Positions 17,015-27,745 of a DNA stretch of 37,233 bases are shown here, one piece after another. Origin of the DNA: Zipacnadum sp036504235 (GTDB lineage Bacteria > Armatimonadota > Zipacnadia > Zipacnadales > Zipacnadaceae). A program made the position numbers and the translations under genes. A model generated the notes under the pieces. The model did no database searches and had not been told where the DNA came from. It saw nothing but the letters and a program-made list of their open reading frames with translations. The first letter of the stretch is position 1. Each line of letters begins with the position of its first letter. The stretch lies in contig DASXVN010000016.1 of the NCBI GenBank assembly GCA_036504235.1, forward strand, positions 1 to 37,233, read 5' to 3'.

Positions 17015-18262
17015 ATGCGTAGGTTGATTAATCTAGTTTTGTTGACGCTGGTCCTGAGCGGCGCCGCAGCGCAAGCGGCGGACAAGTTCTTCTTCCACAA
17101 CGGTGACGATCCGATTGTCTTTCTGGGCGACAGTATCACCGAGCCGGACATGTACACCGCTTACCTCGAGTCGTACATTTTGACGCGCTTCCCCGACTGG
17201 AAGGTGCGTTTTCGCAATGTCGGCTGGTCGGGAGACACCTCCTGGCTGCGCATGCGGGGCGATTTTGAGACCACGCTCCGGCGCGACGTGCTGGACCTCA
17301 AGCCGGCCGCGGTAACCATTGATTTCGGCATGAACGATGCTCGCGGCGATTACGAGAACATCCCGCTGTACCGCGAGAACCTAACCCGTCTGGTGAAAGA
17401 GATTTCCGCCTCCGGAGCCCGCGTGGCCGTGCTCACCTCCAGTCCGGAGGAGCGCAACCAGTACCTGCAGCCGGGCGGCAGCGAGTACAATCGGCTGCTC
17501 GAGAAGTTCGCGGCCACGGCCGGGGAGGTGGCCGCGGCGCAGCAGGTCCCCTTCGTGGACCAGTTCCATCCGTTCGTGGCGGCTCTCGAGGCCGGGCGCG
17601 CGGCCGAGATTCCGGGCTTCGTGCTGGTGCCCGACCACGTGCATCCCAACTGGGCCGGCCATCTGATCATGGCCCAGACCATCCTCAAGTCGCTGCACGC
17701 CCCCGCGCTGGTCAGCAGTGCTCGCCTGAACGGGGCCACCGGTGAGGTGGTGCGCACCGACAGTTGCCGGATCAGCGACGTCCTGCGGCATCGCGACCGG
17801 CTGATCTTCACCCGGCTGGACGACTGTCTGCCCATGCCGATTCAGCCGGAAAGCCGCATCATCTTCCAGATTCCCGGCAACTCCTTCGCCCGGGATCTCA
17901 ATCAGTACCGGCTGCAGGTCACTGACCTCGCCGCCGGCGACTATGAGATAGATATTGATGGCGTTCGGGTGGGCGTTTTCAGCGCCGCGCAGTTGGACGG
18001 CGGGGCGAATCTGGGCCTGGATACCGGCCCGATTGGCGCCCAGTCCCTGCGCCTGATGGACCTGGTGCGGGCCAAGAACAAGCTGTTCTTCCAGCGCTGG
18101 CGCGAGGTGCAGCTCTCGGCGCCGACGACGGCGCAGGGGCAGGCGCGCCGGCTGACGGAGATGGACCGGCTGGACCGGGCCATCGCCAACGAGGAGCAGG
18201 CGATCAACGCTCTGCGCACGCCCCATCCGCATCGGTTCAGTGTCATTCACCTGGACCGCTAG
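17015..18262 (+). CDS. Secreted SGNH/GDSL-type hydrolase
   Basis: The product has 415 residues with a Sec signal peptide at about 1-22 (LINLVLLTLVLSGAAAQA). All SGNH blocks are present: FLGDSIT (Ser40), NVGWSG (Gly73), DFGMNDARG (Asn107) and DHVHPNWAGH (Asp207, His210). The hydrolase core ends near residue 230. The last 185 residues form an extra beta-rich and then helical region of unknown role. It is probably an exported esterase that removes acyl groups from a polysaccharide. The start is ATG 17015 with GGAGG 10 bases before. It is separated from the first SGNH gene by 117 bases that contain a small GC hairpin (16938-16953) without a T-tract. It is the last gene before the terminator at 18274. 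Confidence 0.88.
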   Translation: MRRLINLVLLTLVLSGAAAQAADKFFFHNGDDPIVFLGDSITEPDMYTAYLESYILTRFPDWKVRFRNVGWSGDTSWLRMRGDFETTLRRDVLDLKPAAVTIDFGMNDARGDYENIPLYRENLTRLVKEISASGARVAVLTSSPEERNQYLQPGGSEYNRLLEKFAATAGEVAAAQQVPFVDQFHPFVAALEAGRAAEIPGFVLVPDHVHPNWAGHLIMAQTILKSLHAPALVSSARLNGATGEVVRTDSCRISDVLRHRDRLIFTRLDDCLPMPIQPESRIIFQIPGNSFARDLNQYRLQVTDLAAGDYEIDIDGVRVGVFSAAQLDGGANLGLDTGPIGAQSLRLMDLVRAKNKLFFQRWREVQLSAPTTAQGQARRLTEMDRLDRAIANEEQAINALRTPHPHRFSVIHLDR

Positions 18263-18273
18263 CGAGTCACCTC

Positions 18274-18311
18274 AGTCCGGCCCGCCTGACTCGCGGGCCG
18301 GACTTTATCTT
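18274..18311 (+). terminator. Rho-independent terminator of the 8700-18262 operon
   Basis: A perfect 12-bp stem, AGTCCGGCCCGC (18274-18285) and GCGGGCCGGACT (18293-18304), with a 7-base loop, followed by TTATCTT. It lies 11 bases after the stop of the secreted SGNH gene and separates the two operons. Confidence 0.88.
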
Positions 18312-18370
18312 TGTGTCATTGATACGCGTTGCACCCGTCACTCCACACCATGCCCAGAGGGAGCCCTCAT

Positions 18371-20473
18371 ATGGCGCCGATCACCCCCCAGTCGTTCCGC
18401 GGATTACACTACGATCTCGCTCGCCAGAACCACGAATCCCTGTCCACGTTGCGCCGCCTGGTGCGGCTCTGCGCCGACTGCGGCCTGAACGAGTTGGTCT
18501 TCTACATGGAGGACTTGTGGAAGTATCGTAAGCACCCGACCCTGTCCCACGCCGACGCCTACAAGCTCGAGGACATGGGGGCGCTGGCCGGCTACGCCGC
18601 GGACCGGGGCGTGGACCTGGTCCCCTCGCTGACCACGCTGGGGCACTCGCTGCACATTCTCACCAAACCCAAGTATCGCCACCTGGCCTTCCCCGGTAAG
18701 CCGGAAGAGTTTGATGTGCTCAACCCGGCGGTTTTTGACCTGCTGGGCGAGCTGTTTGGCGAGGTCCTACCGCACTTCACCAGTCCCTACGTCTTTGTTA
18801 ACGGCGACGAGATGCACCTGAGCCACCTGACCGAGGAAGCCAAGGAAGTCGTGCGCAAACGGGGCATGGCCGCGCTCTACGGCGAGGCTCTGGGCCGCGT
18901 TTGCCGCATGATTGTGGAGCAGGGGCGCCGGCCGATCGTGTGGCACGACATCCTCCTGCACCACCTCGGCTCGCTCCAGCACCTGCCGCCGGAGACGATC
19001 ATCGCCTATTGGTTCTACGATTCGCAGCCTGATTTTCCGGCCATTCCGTGGTTCTGCGGGCAGGGCTATGACGTCATCGCCGCGCCGGGGATCATGAAGA
19101 CCGGGCGCTGGGGGGCGTGCTACGGCCGCGCTTTGCCGAACATCGAGGGCCAGGCTCGCGCCGCCGCCCAGTACGCCGAGGGCGTTCCCGCCGCCGGCCA
19201 GACCCGCGCGGGGCGCTGCCTGGGCACCATGACCACCGTGTGGGAGAGCTGCAACTGGGGGCAGGCGCTGCTGGGCATCCACGCCACCGGGCGCTGGACG
19301 CGGGACGCCGGCCGCACCACCGATCAGGTCCTGGGCAGCTTCAGCAAGGACCTGCTGGGCGTACCGGCAGCGCGGGTAGGCAAGAACTGGGCCGCGGCCT
19401 CCCTGGATGACTACCGCCTGCGTCTGATCGCGCAGGCCCAGGCGGGACCCCGGTCCCCCGAGGAAAGCGCGATCCTGAGCCGCCAGACGGCGGAGATCAG
19501 CAAGCGGATGGAGAAACTGACCGAGCCGATGGTGACTTGCGAGTCCCAGAAGAACCCCGATCTGGCGAAGGTCGTGCAGCGTATGGGCGCTAACTTGCGC
19601 CGGGCCCGGTCGTACCCGCGCACCGGCGCGACGGAGCAGAAGCTGCTGACCCCGGCGCTGGTGGACGGGGCGGACCGGAGCTGCCGGGTTATCCGCACCG
19701 AGACCGAGTTCGGCCATGAACTGCTCGTGCTGACCAACGGGCTCTTCGCGGTCGCCGTGGCGCCTGATTTCGGCGCCGCGATGCTGGAGTGGACGGTACT
19801 CGGCGCGTCGCCCTGGTCGGCGGTGGACTCCGGCTATCAGCGCTGGGCCGCGGCGGAGCCGCGCGTCCCGGGCGATCCCCAGTTGCAGTGTCCCTGGGGC
19901 GCGGCCGGCGTCGGCGGCTGGCGCGAGACCATCTTCTATAACGCCCGGCTGAATCCGTCCTCGATCTGGGGACGGCCTTTCAAGACCAAGATACTCGAGA
20001 AGGGCGGCGACCGGGTCTCCGTGGAGTTCCGGGGCGCCAGCACCGCCGCTGAGGTCCGGCGCACGGTGACCCTGTCGGCCGGTCGCCTGGGGTTGGAGAT
20101 TGACTGCACCGCCACCAACCGCTACCGGCCGGGCTTCCTGGCGATCCAGCCCAATGTGGGGCACGTGCTGCCGGGGAGCTGCTCGCCGGTGCTGCGTCTG
20201 GTGGAAGGCAAGGGCGCCACGGCGACCAGCCGCTGGCTGATTGACGGTGACGGTTCGTTGCATTTCGAGCCGGTCTCCACCGTGGCCGCGGTCGAGTCGC
20301 CGCTGGACGGCAAGTTCCTGCGGATGACTTTCCGGCGGGCCGAGCTGTCGCGGATTCTGTCGGACATCGCCCCGGAGGCGTTCACCCTGGAGCCGCTGGG
20401 CCAGCCCCGCTGGTGCGAGAAGGGCGAGTCCGTGCGCCTCCGCCTGCGCTACGAAGTGGGGCCAAAGCGCTGA
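18371..20473 (+). CDS. GH20-like beta-hexosaminidase barrel with C-terminal mutarotase-like domain
   Basis: The product has 700 residues. Residues 8-330 resemble a GH20-type barrel: FRGLHYDLAR at the first strand, LVPSLTTLGHS, then FVNGDEMHLS with the Asp146-Glu147 pair that in GH20 is the substrate-assisted catalytic pair, and RRPIVWHDILL further on. Residues about 435-700 look like a mutarotase-type beta-sandwich (LLVLTNGLFAVAVAPDFGA, RTVTLSAGRLGLEIDC). No signal peptide is seen, so it is probably cytoplasmic. The start is ATG 18371, with AGAGGGAG ending 7 bases before; an ATG at 18350 lacks such a site. It is the first gene of the intracellular cassette that follows the terminator at 18274. 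An N-acetylhexosaminidase role is plausible but unproven, and the fusion is unusual. Confidence 0.72.
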   Translation: MAPITPQSFRGLHYDLARQNHESLSTLRRLVRLCADCGLNELVFYMEDLWKYRKHPTLSHADAYKLEDMGALAGYAADRGVDLVPSLTTLGHSLHILTKPKYRHLAFPGKPEEFDVLNPAVFDLLGELFGEVLPHFTSPYVFVNGDEMHLSHLTEEAKEVVRKRGMAALYGEALGRVCRMIVEQGRRPIVWHDILLHHLGSLQHLPPETIIAYWFYDSQPDFPAIPWFCGQGYDVIAAPGIMKTGRWGACYGRALPNIEGQARAAAQYAEGVPAAGQTRAGRCLGTMTTVWESCNWGQALLGIHATGRWTRDAGRTTDQVLGSFSKDLLGVPAARVGKNWAAASLDDYRLRLIAQAQAGPRSPEESAILSRQTAEISKRMEKLTEPMVTCESQKNPDLAKVVQRMGANLRRARSYPRTGATEQKLLTPALVDGADRSCRVIRTETEFGHELLVLTNGLFAVAVAPDFGAAMLEWTVLGASPWSAVDSGYQRWAAAEPRVPGDPQLQCPWGAAGVGGWRETIFYNARLNPSSIWGRPFKTKILEKGGDRVSVEFRGASTAAEVRRTVTLSAGRLGLEIDCTATNRYRPGFLAIQPNVGHVLPGSCSPVLRLVEGKGATATSRWLIDGDGSLHFEPVSTVAAVESPLDGKFLRMTFRRAELSRILSDIAPEAFTLEPLGQPRWCEKGESVRLRLRYEVGPKR

Positions 20474-20511
20474 CCAGCGCCGCCCCCCGGCGCTGTACTA
20501 GGAGGAGCCGT

Positions 20512-23500
20512 ATGCGACTGACCCTGGTGATTCCCGACATGCCGCACTGGGAGGAGGACCGCGAGAACGGCCTGCTCTGGGAGAACCTCTACGCCTGGCT
20601 GGAGGGCTACGGGCTGCTCTGGGACCCGCATGTCCTCGCTGCTCTGGGCGAGGCGCCTCTGCTGCTAGGGGTGACCGACGCGCAAGCGGGCGGCCCCGGT
20701 CTGTGGCTGGCGGCCAATCGCGTGGTGACGGAGGCCCTGGCGGGGGACGGTCTCGGGTCTGGTCTGTGGTGCGATCCGCCGGGGCGGCTGCTGAGCGACT
20801 GGCCGCACGCGGGACGCTGCCGCAGCATGTGCGAGAGCTTGGACCTGGGCAGCGGCACGGTGCGCTACCAGCCGCAGAGCGTGGACTTCTGGGCGCTGGA
20901 GGAGACGGAGGGCGCGGTGACGCTGGGGCGCATCGGCGACCGGCCGCTGTGGGTAGTGCGCGGCGATACTGCCGTCTGCGCCTGCGAGCTGTTTCGGCTG
21001 CTCTACGCCACCGAATACCGCCGACCGGAGGCGACCCGCGCGGAGTTCGCGACGCTGCTGTCCCGCGTGGTGCTGACGCTGGTCGGCCGGGACCCTGCGA
21101 CCGTCGGCGTCTGCACCGGGGCCGCGGACTGCCTGCGGCGGGACTTCCAGGCCGCCGGCGTGATGCTGGAGCTGTTCCGCTTCCTGTTGCGCGAGGCGGA
21201 GGAAACCTGCGACCTGATTCCCGGCTGGGAGGCCCAGTTGGTGGCCGCGGCGCGGGTTTTCGTGGGCGGCTCCCGCGACGACGCGCGGCAGGCGCTGGCA
21301 GAGGTCTTCACCGCGCTGGCCGCTGAGCGCGCCCGGCGCTTTCCCCTGCGCCTGGAGATGATCGACTGCCCCCACGCCGGGATTCTCTTCCCCGAGGGCG
21401 GGATTGCGGAGGCTGAGTGGCCGCATTTTTGCGCGGAATTCCTCCAGCTCTACGCCCCCTATCTGGACCAGACCCCCTACCATATGGCGCTGGAGACCAA
21501 CGTGGGCACCCTGCAGGAGGTCGCCCGCCGCTACCCGCAGTACCTTAGCGAGTTGCAGCGGCTGACCCGCGCCGGGAAGCTGGAGCTGGTCAATGGGAGC
21601 TACTCGGGCCCGCTGCAGCAGTACACCGGCGTGGAGATGACTTACCGGGAGTTTGAGGTGGGCCAGGAGGTGCTCGGCGAACTGGGCCTCCCGGTGAGCA
21701 CTTATGCTTGCCAGGAGTTCTCCTTCACGCCCGCTTTCCCCGGGGTGCTGCGCGATCTCGGGTACCGCCGGGCGCTGCACGCCACTCAGAATCGCGGCAC
21801 CTGCCCGGAGAGTAACGCGCTATTCTTCGCCTGGCAGGGTGCGGACGGGCGCTCGGTGCCGGCGATTGGCCACCATCACCTGAACATGATGCGCCGTGGC
21901 AACAATACTTATCTGGAGCTGCCGCTGATGTTCCTGCGCGCCCGCGCCGAGGGCGTGGCCGAGATGGTCACCACCTGCTTCCAGGACCAGGGGTATCTGC
22001 CGCTGCGTTTCGAGATGATCCGCGCGCACCGCTACGCGCCGGTGTGGCTGGAGCACACCACCCTGGCCCGCTCCCGAGACGCGCGCGCTGAGGCCGGGGA
22101 CACGCCGCAGACCTTCGCGCCCGACGAATACGCCTGGGAGTCGCCGTACTGGGGCGCGGTTTCGCAGGACCTGCTCAGCGGGCTGGAGCGGCACTACTCG
22201 TATGCGCACCGGCTGCTGGCGGTCGAGGCTCTAGCCGCGTCGTGTGGAGCGGAACTGGCGCTCGGCTGGCGAACTGCGTGGGAGACGGCGCTGGGCCGGG
22301 AGGCGCACGATTCCCTGCTGTGCCCGGCGGGCACGACCGGCGATTTCTACGCCCACTCCATGCGCGACTATGCCGGTCCCGAGGGGCCCCAGAGCCTGGA
22401 GGGGATCCTCAGCGAGCGGGAGGGCGCCGAATGCGCTCGCGTGGCCCAGACGGTGGACCGGGCGCTTACGGCCGGCGGTCTGGTGGCGGCGATTCCGCCC
22501 GCGGGGGCGATACAGGTCGTCAACTCCTCGCCGCGGGGGCGACGATACGGCGGCCTGATCCGGGGGCCGGCCTCCGGGACGACGCTGCTTGGCCCGACTC
22601 TGACCGGAGTTAGCGTGGATGAGATCTGCTACCTGGCCGGTGAGATGGAGGCGGGCAGCGCGGTCGGCGTGACGCTGGGCGCGGAGGGCGAGCCCCTGGC
22701 GGGCCGCGCGGAGTGGGAGATCACGGCCGCCGGCGGGCAACTGACCCTGGCCCGGAGCGGAATGTCCCTGCAGATGGTCCCGCGCCTGGCGGAGGGCGGG
22801 CTCTTCCAGCTCACCGAGCACCACCGCCACCAGCACCCCCTGGCGCACACGGAGGTCGTCTGGCGCGAGGAGCACTTGCGCCTCATGGTGCGCGCGTTGC
22901 TCATTGAGGTGCCGGGCAGCCCGCTGCTGCACGTGGACCTGCAGGTGCATGGCTACGACCCTGGGGCGGTGGAGAAGCTGGCGCACGCACTGTATCTGGG
23001 CGTGGACTCCGCCGAGCCGTTCGCGACGCGCGAGGCCTTTATCAGCCACTACCTGGCCCCGACGGAGAAGACCATCGTCACCAGCCCCTACGTGCTGGTC
23101 GGGCGCACCGCCGAGCACGCGCTGAGCCTGCTCAACTACGGGAATATCTGGCACCGGGTCGGGCCGCAGAGCCTGGAGGCAGGGATCATGTACCCTCTGG
23201 AGAACGTCACCCGGCGGCAACTGGCGCTGGGCGTGGACTTGGCGGACCCGATTCGGGCTGCCTTTGACCTGAACGAGCCGTTGTTCCTGGCCAGTGGCGA
23301 GGCCTCCGGGCCACTGCCGCAGGCGGTGAGCGTGGACACGTCGGGCATAGTGGCCACCTCCTGGCGGCCGCCGGGAATCCTGCGCGTCGCCAATACCACC
23401 GCCGAGACGCGGCCGGCCGAGGTGGTCTGTCAGGCGCCGGTGCGGGAAGCTGCTTTTCTTTATGAACGCGGGGGGCAGGACAAGCCAACCGTGGCGGGGA

Positions 23501-23565
23501 ATCGGGTGCAGTTCCCTCTGGGAGCCTACGAGGTCGTCACTCTGCGGCTGGCTTTCGCGGACTGA
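20512..23565 (+). CDS. GH38-like glycosidase-related protein, active site not canonical
   Basis: The product has 1017 residues. Residues about 278-560 resemble the N-terminal domain of GH38/GH57-type enzymes: YHMALETNVGTLQEVARRYP, then LTRAGKLELVNGSYSGP, then CQEFSFTPAFPGVLRDLGY, followed by IGHHHLN. The Trp-Gln-X-Asp-Pro-Phe-Gly-His nucleophile motif of true alpha-mannosidases is not visible, so it may have another specificity or no activity. Residues 1-270 are an N-terminal domain I do not recognise. The last 450 residues are beta-rich, as in GH38 C-terminal domains. There is no signal peptide. The start is ATG 20512 with GGAGGAG 4 bases before; an upstream in-frame start at 20413 lies inside the previous gene. 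It is co-transcribed with both neighbours. Confidence 0.62.
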   Translation: MRLTLVIPDMPHWEEDRENGLLWENLYAWLEGYGLLWDPHVLAALGEAPLLLGVTDAQAGGPGLWLAANRVVTEALAGDGLGSGLWCDPPGRLLSDWPHAGRCRSMCESLDLGSGTVRYQPQSVDFWALEETEGAVTLGRIGDRPLWVVRGDTAVCACELFRLLYATEYRRPEATRAEFATLLSRVVLTLVGRDPATVGVCTGAADCLRRDFQAAGVMLELFRFLLREAEETCDLIPGWEAQLVAAARVFVGGSRDDARQALAEVFTALAAERARRFPLRLEMIDCPHAGILFPEGGIAEAEWPHFCAEFLQLYAPYLDQTPYHMALETNVGTLQEVARRYPQYLSELQRLTRAGKLELVNGSYSGPLQQYTGVEMTYREFEVGQEVLGELGLPVSTYACQEFSFTPAFPGVLRDLGYRRALHATQNRGTCPESNALFFAWQGADGRSVPAIGHHHLNMMRRGNNTYLELPLMFLRARAEGVAEMVTTCFQDQGYLPLRFEMIRAHRYAPVWLEHTTLARSRDARAEAGDTPQTFAPDEYAWESPYWGAVSQDLLSGLERHYSYAHRLLAVEALAASCGAELALGWRTAWETALGREAHDSLLCPAGTTGDFYAHSMRDYAGPEGPQSLEGILSEREGAECARVAQTVDRALTAGGLVAAIPPAGAIQVVNSSPRGRRYGGLIRGPASGTTLLGPTLTGVSVDEICYLAGEMEAGSAVGVTLGAEGEPLAGRAEWEITAAGGQLTLARSGMSLQMVPRLAEGGLFQLTEHHRHQHPLAHTEVVWREEHLRLMVRALLIEVPGSPLLHVDLQVHGYDPGAVEKLAHALYLGVDSAEPFATREAFISHYLAPTEKTIVTSPYVLVGRTAEHALSLLNYGNIWHRVGPQSLEAGIMYPLENVTRRQLALGVDLADPIRAAFDLNEPLFLASGEASGPLPQAVSVDTSGIVATSWRPPGILRVANTTAETRPAEVVCQAPVREAAFLYERGGQDKPTVAGNRVQFPLGAYEVVTLRLAFAD

Positions 23566-23590
23566 AGAGACAATTGCGAGGAGGATCGCT

Positions 23591-24763
<1,173 letters not shown>

Positions 24764-24793
24764 ACACAACTGCTCCAATCAGGAGGTTTCACC

Positions 24794-27733
24794 GTGAAAA
24801 AGTCGCCGTCTGCTCCTGCGATTGACCTGTCCGCTTGGCGCAATCCGCCCGTGGAGTACCGTCCCGCCCCCTTCTGGGCGTGGAACGAGGCCCAGGAGCC
24901 CCGCGAGTTGTGGCGCCAGATCAAGGAGATGCGCCGCCTCGGCTTGGGCGGCTTCTTCATGCACGCGCGGGTGGGGCTCAAGACCCCGTATCTGAGCGAG
25001 GAGTGGTTTGAGCACGTCAAGCTCAGTGTGGACGAGGCGGCCCAGCAGGGCCTGGACGCCTGGATCTACGACGAGGACCGCTGGCCCAGCGGCTTCGCCG
25101 GGGGACAGATCGCCACGGTGCCCGGGCTGGAGTACGAGGCGTATGCCCTGGCCTGCCGCCAGGAGGGGGGGAAGCGCCGGTATGAGGTCGTCCGCGCTCC
25201 GCACAACGAGGTGTTCAACGACGCTGCCAACGTGGACGTGATGAACAAGGAAGTCATCGCCGCCTTCCTCCACCTGACCCACGACAAGTACGAGCAAGCG
25301 GTGGGCACGCAGTTCGCCAAGACGGTGCCGGGCACGTTCACTGATGAGCCGAGCTACGTGCTGTGGGGTAGCGACGAGATGTTCGACCTGGTCCCCTGGA
25401 CCCGGGACATGGAGGCGGAGTTCCAGCAGCGCCGCGGCTACGAGATCATGCCGCACGTGGACAGCCTGTTCTTCGACGAGGGGGACTACCGCAAGATCCG
25501 GGTGGACTTCTACCGGACGGTCACTGAGCTGTTCGTCGAGGCCTTCTGCGGGCAGATCTACGACTGGTGCCGGCCGCGCAAGCTGACCTCCACCGGCCAC
25601 ATGATGATGGAGGACAACCTGCTCAGCCAGGTGGAGGCCGTCGGCGCGGCCATGCCGCACTATGAGTACATGCAGATGCCGGGCATTGACCACCTGGGTT
25701 CCGGGATTCCCGACTCGCCGCTGCTGCCCAAGCAGTGCGCCAGCGTCGCCACGCAGTTGGGCGGGCGCCGGGTGCTGTCCGAGCTGTTCGGCGGCGCGGG
25801 CTGGGAAGCCCCGATAGGCCGGCTAAAGCGGGTCGGCGACTGGGATTTCGCGATGGGCGTCAACTTCCTGAACCAGCACTTGGCCTACTACTCGATCCGG
25901 GGCGCGCGCAAGCGCGACTACCCCGCCGGCTGCTGCTACCAGTCGCCGGGATACTCGCTGTACAAGTCGTTCAACGACTACTATGCGCGACTCACGTACC
26001 TGCTCACTCGGGGCCGCGCCGAGCGCCGGGTGCTCTGCCTGCATCCGATCGGCAGCGCCTGGGCCGAGTTCTCGCCGCTGCAGCAGGACAAAGTCAACGC
26101 GCTCGACCAGCGCTTCCAGGCGCTGGCGGCCGACTTGCTGCGGACGCAGCGCGACTTTGACTTTGGCGACGAGTTGATCATGGAGAAGCACGGTAGCGTG
26201 GCGAACGGGGAGCTGCGGGTCGGGGACGGCCGCTACCAGGCGGTAGTGATGCCCGCCGCGACGACGTGGAGCGCCGCCACGCTGAAGCTGCTGCAGGACT
26301 TCGCCGCGCAGGGCGGGCTGATTGTCGCCGCGGAGCCGGTGGCGACGCTCGTGGATGGGCACGAGTCGCCGGAATTGGCGGCGCTGCTGGCCGGCCCGGC
26401 GGTCAAGCGCGTGCGGCGCGTGACCCCGGAGACGCTGGACCGGGCGCTGGCGGCGATTCCCGCCGACGTGCGCTGCGCCGATGAGGCCGGGCAGCCGGTG
26501 CGGGAACTCGTCTACATGCACCGGGACTGCGGTGACCGGCAGATGTACTTCCTCACCTGCGGGCGCCGCGACGAGGCCTTCCGCGCCAAAATCACCGTGG
26601 AAGGAACCGGCCGCGTGGAGCTGTTTGACGCCGAGACGGGGTTGACCACGCCCGTGGCGTCCGCGGTGGAGGAGGGACGGAGTTGCTTTGAGCTGGACTT
26701 CCCCGCGCAGGGCGCCCGGCTGATCGTGGTGGACTCCGGCCGTCCCGCCGCGCGGCCCGCGGCGACGACGGTCAAGGCGCGCGTGCAGGCGCTCTCCGGC
26801 GCCTGGGCCGTGCAGCGCCTGGACCCCAACACCCTGCTGCTCGACCAAGCGCGGGTGCGCGTGGGGACCTCGCCCTGGTCGGCGCCGATGGGCATCTTCG
26901 GCGGCGCCAATGGCACCTGCACCGTGCCTAACGCGAACGACACCATCGGCGGGGCGGTCCAGCGGGGGATGATCTGGCCCGATTGGCCGGTGTCTCTGCG
27001 CTTTGAGGTGGCCGCCGACCTGCCCGCGAACGCCAAGATTAGCGCCTCGCTGGTCACGGAGGACCTGCGGGCCATGTCCGACTGGCGGGCCAATGGCGAG
27101 GCGATGCGGACGGTTCCCGGCGGCTGGTGGCTCGACCGGCAGTTTTCCGTGCTGGAGTCGGCCGGCTTCCTGCGCCCCGGTCGAAATCAGTTCGAGTGCC
27201 AGGTACACTGGGTGGAGCCCATGGTGCCGGGGACCATGATTTATACGCCGGACGGCACGGAGTTGGACAACTGCTACCTGCTGGGCGATTTTGCGGTCAC
27301 GCCGCAGGGCAAGAACGGCTGGCGCGTGGCCCCGGCGGTCCGGCTCCCCAGCGATCCCAGCGCCGACCTCACCAAGCACGGGCTGCCCTTCTACGCGGGG
27401 GCCGTGCGCTATGAGAAGAAGCTCAAGCTGGCGGAAATCCCCCAGGGAGCGCGGCTGGTGCTGAAGTTCCCGCCCGGCCACGGCGAGGGGCTGCGGCTCA
27501 GCGTTAACGGTAAGCCGGTCCGCGACCTGTGGTGCGCACCCTATGAGGCCGACTGCACGCGCTTGCTGCACGAGGGGGAGAATGAGATCCAGGTGGACCT
27601 GTTCTCCACCCTGGGCAACCTCCTGGGCACCACGCATCATCGCCCGCCCTGGACCGATGTGGCGCACCGGCTGGACGGCTATCTGCTCGGGCCACTGGGC
27701 CTGGGCGGCGTCCCGGAACTGCATGTAAGATAG
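24794..27733 (+). CDS. GH106-like glycoside hydrolase (alpha-L-rhamnosidase type)
   Basis: The product has 979 residues. The N-terminus (PPVEYRPAPFWAWNEAQEP, then GLGGFFMHARVGLKTPYLSEEWFE) is the characteristic opening of GH106 and its relatives. WIYDEDRWPSGFAGG (about 90-104) and GTFTDEPSY (Glu185) follow; the latter is a good candidate catalytic acid. The barrel runs to about 430. A glutamine-amidotransferase-like Rossmann region (about 445-590) and C-terminal beta-sandwiches (VRYEKKLKL, RLSVNGKPVRDL) follow. No signal peptide is visible. The start is GTG 24794 with AGGAGG 7 bases before. Its stop codon overlaps the next gene's ribosome-binding site, so translation is tightly coupled. Family placement is good; rhamnose specificity is inferred from the family only. 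Confidence 0.82.
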   Translation: MKKSPSAPAIDLSAWRNPPVEYRPAPFWAWNEAQEPRELWRQIKEMRRLGLGGFFMHARVGLKTPYLSEEWFEHVKLSVDEAAQQGLDAWIYDEDRWPSGFAGGQIATVPGLEYEAYALACRQEGGKRRYEVVRAPHNEVFNDAANVDVMNKEVIAAFLHLTHDKYEQAVGTQFAKTVPGTFTDEPSYVLWGSDEMFDLVPWTRDMEAEFQQRRGYEIMPHVDSLFFDEGDYRKIRVDFYRTVTELFVEAFCGQIYDWCRPRKLTSTGHMMMEDNLLSQVEAVGAAMPHYEYMQMPGIDHLGSGIPDSPLLPKQCASVATQLGGRRVLSELFGGAGWEAPIGRLKRVGDWDFAMGVNFLNQHLAYYSIRGARKRDYPAGCCYQSPGYSLYKSFNDYYARLTYLLTRGRAERRVLCLHPIGSAWAEFSPLQQDKVNALDQRFQALAADLLRTQRDFDFGDELIMEKHGSVANGELRVGDGRYQAVVMPAATTWSAATLKLLQDFAAQGGLIVAAEPVATLVDGHESPELAALLAGPAVKRVRRVTPETLDRALAAIPADVRCADEAGQPVRELVYMHRDCGDRQMYFLTCGRRDEAFRAKITVEGTGRVELFDAETGLTTPVASAVEEGRSCFELDFPAQGARLIVVDSGRPAARPAATTVKARVQALSGAWAVQRLDPNTLLLDQARVRVGTSPWSAPMGIFGGANGTCTVPNANDTIGGAVQRGMIWPDWPVSLRFEVAADLPANAKISASLVTEDLRAMSDWRANGEAMRTVPGGWWLDRQFSVLESAGFLRPGRNQFECQVHWVEPMVPGTMIYTPDGTELDNCYLLGDFAVTPQGKNGWRVAPAVRLPSDPSADLTKHGLPFYAGAVRYEKKLKLAEIPQGARLVLKFPPGHGEGLRLSVNGKPVRDLWCAPYEADCTRLLHEGENEIQVDLFSTLGNLLGTTHHRPPWTDVAHRLDGYLLGPLGLGGVPELHVR

Positions 27734-27745
27734 GAGAAGCGGGGC

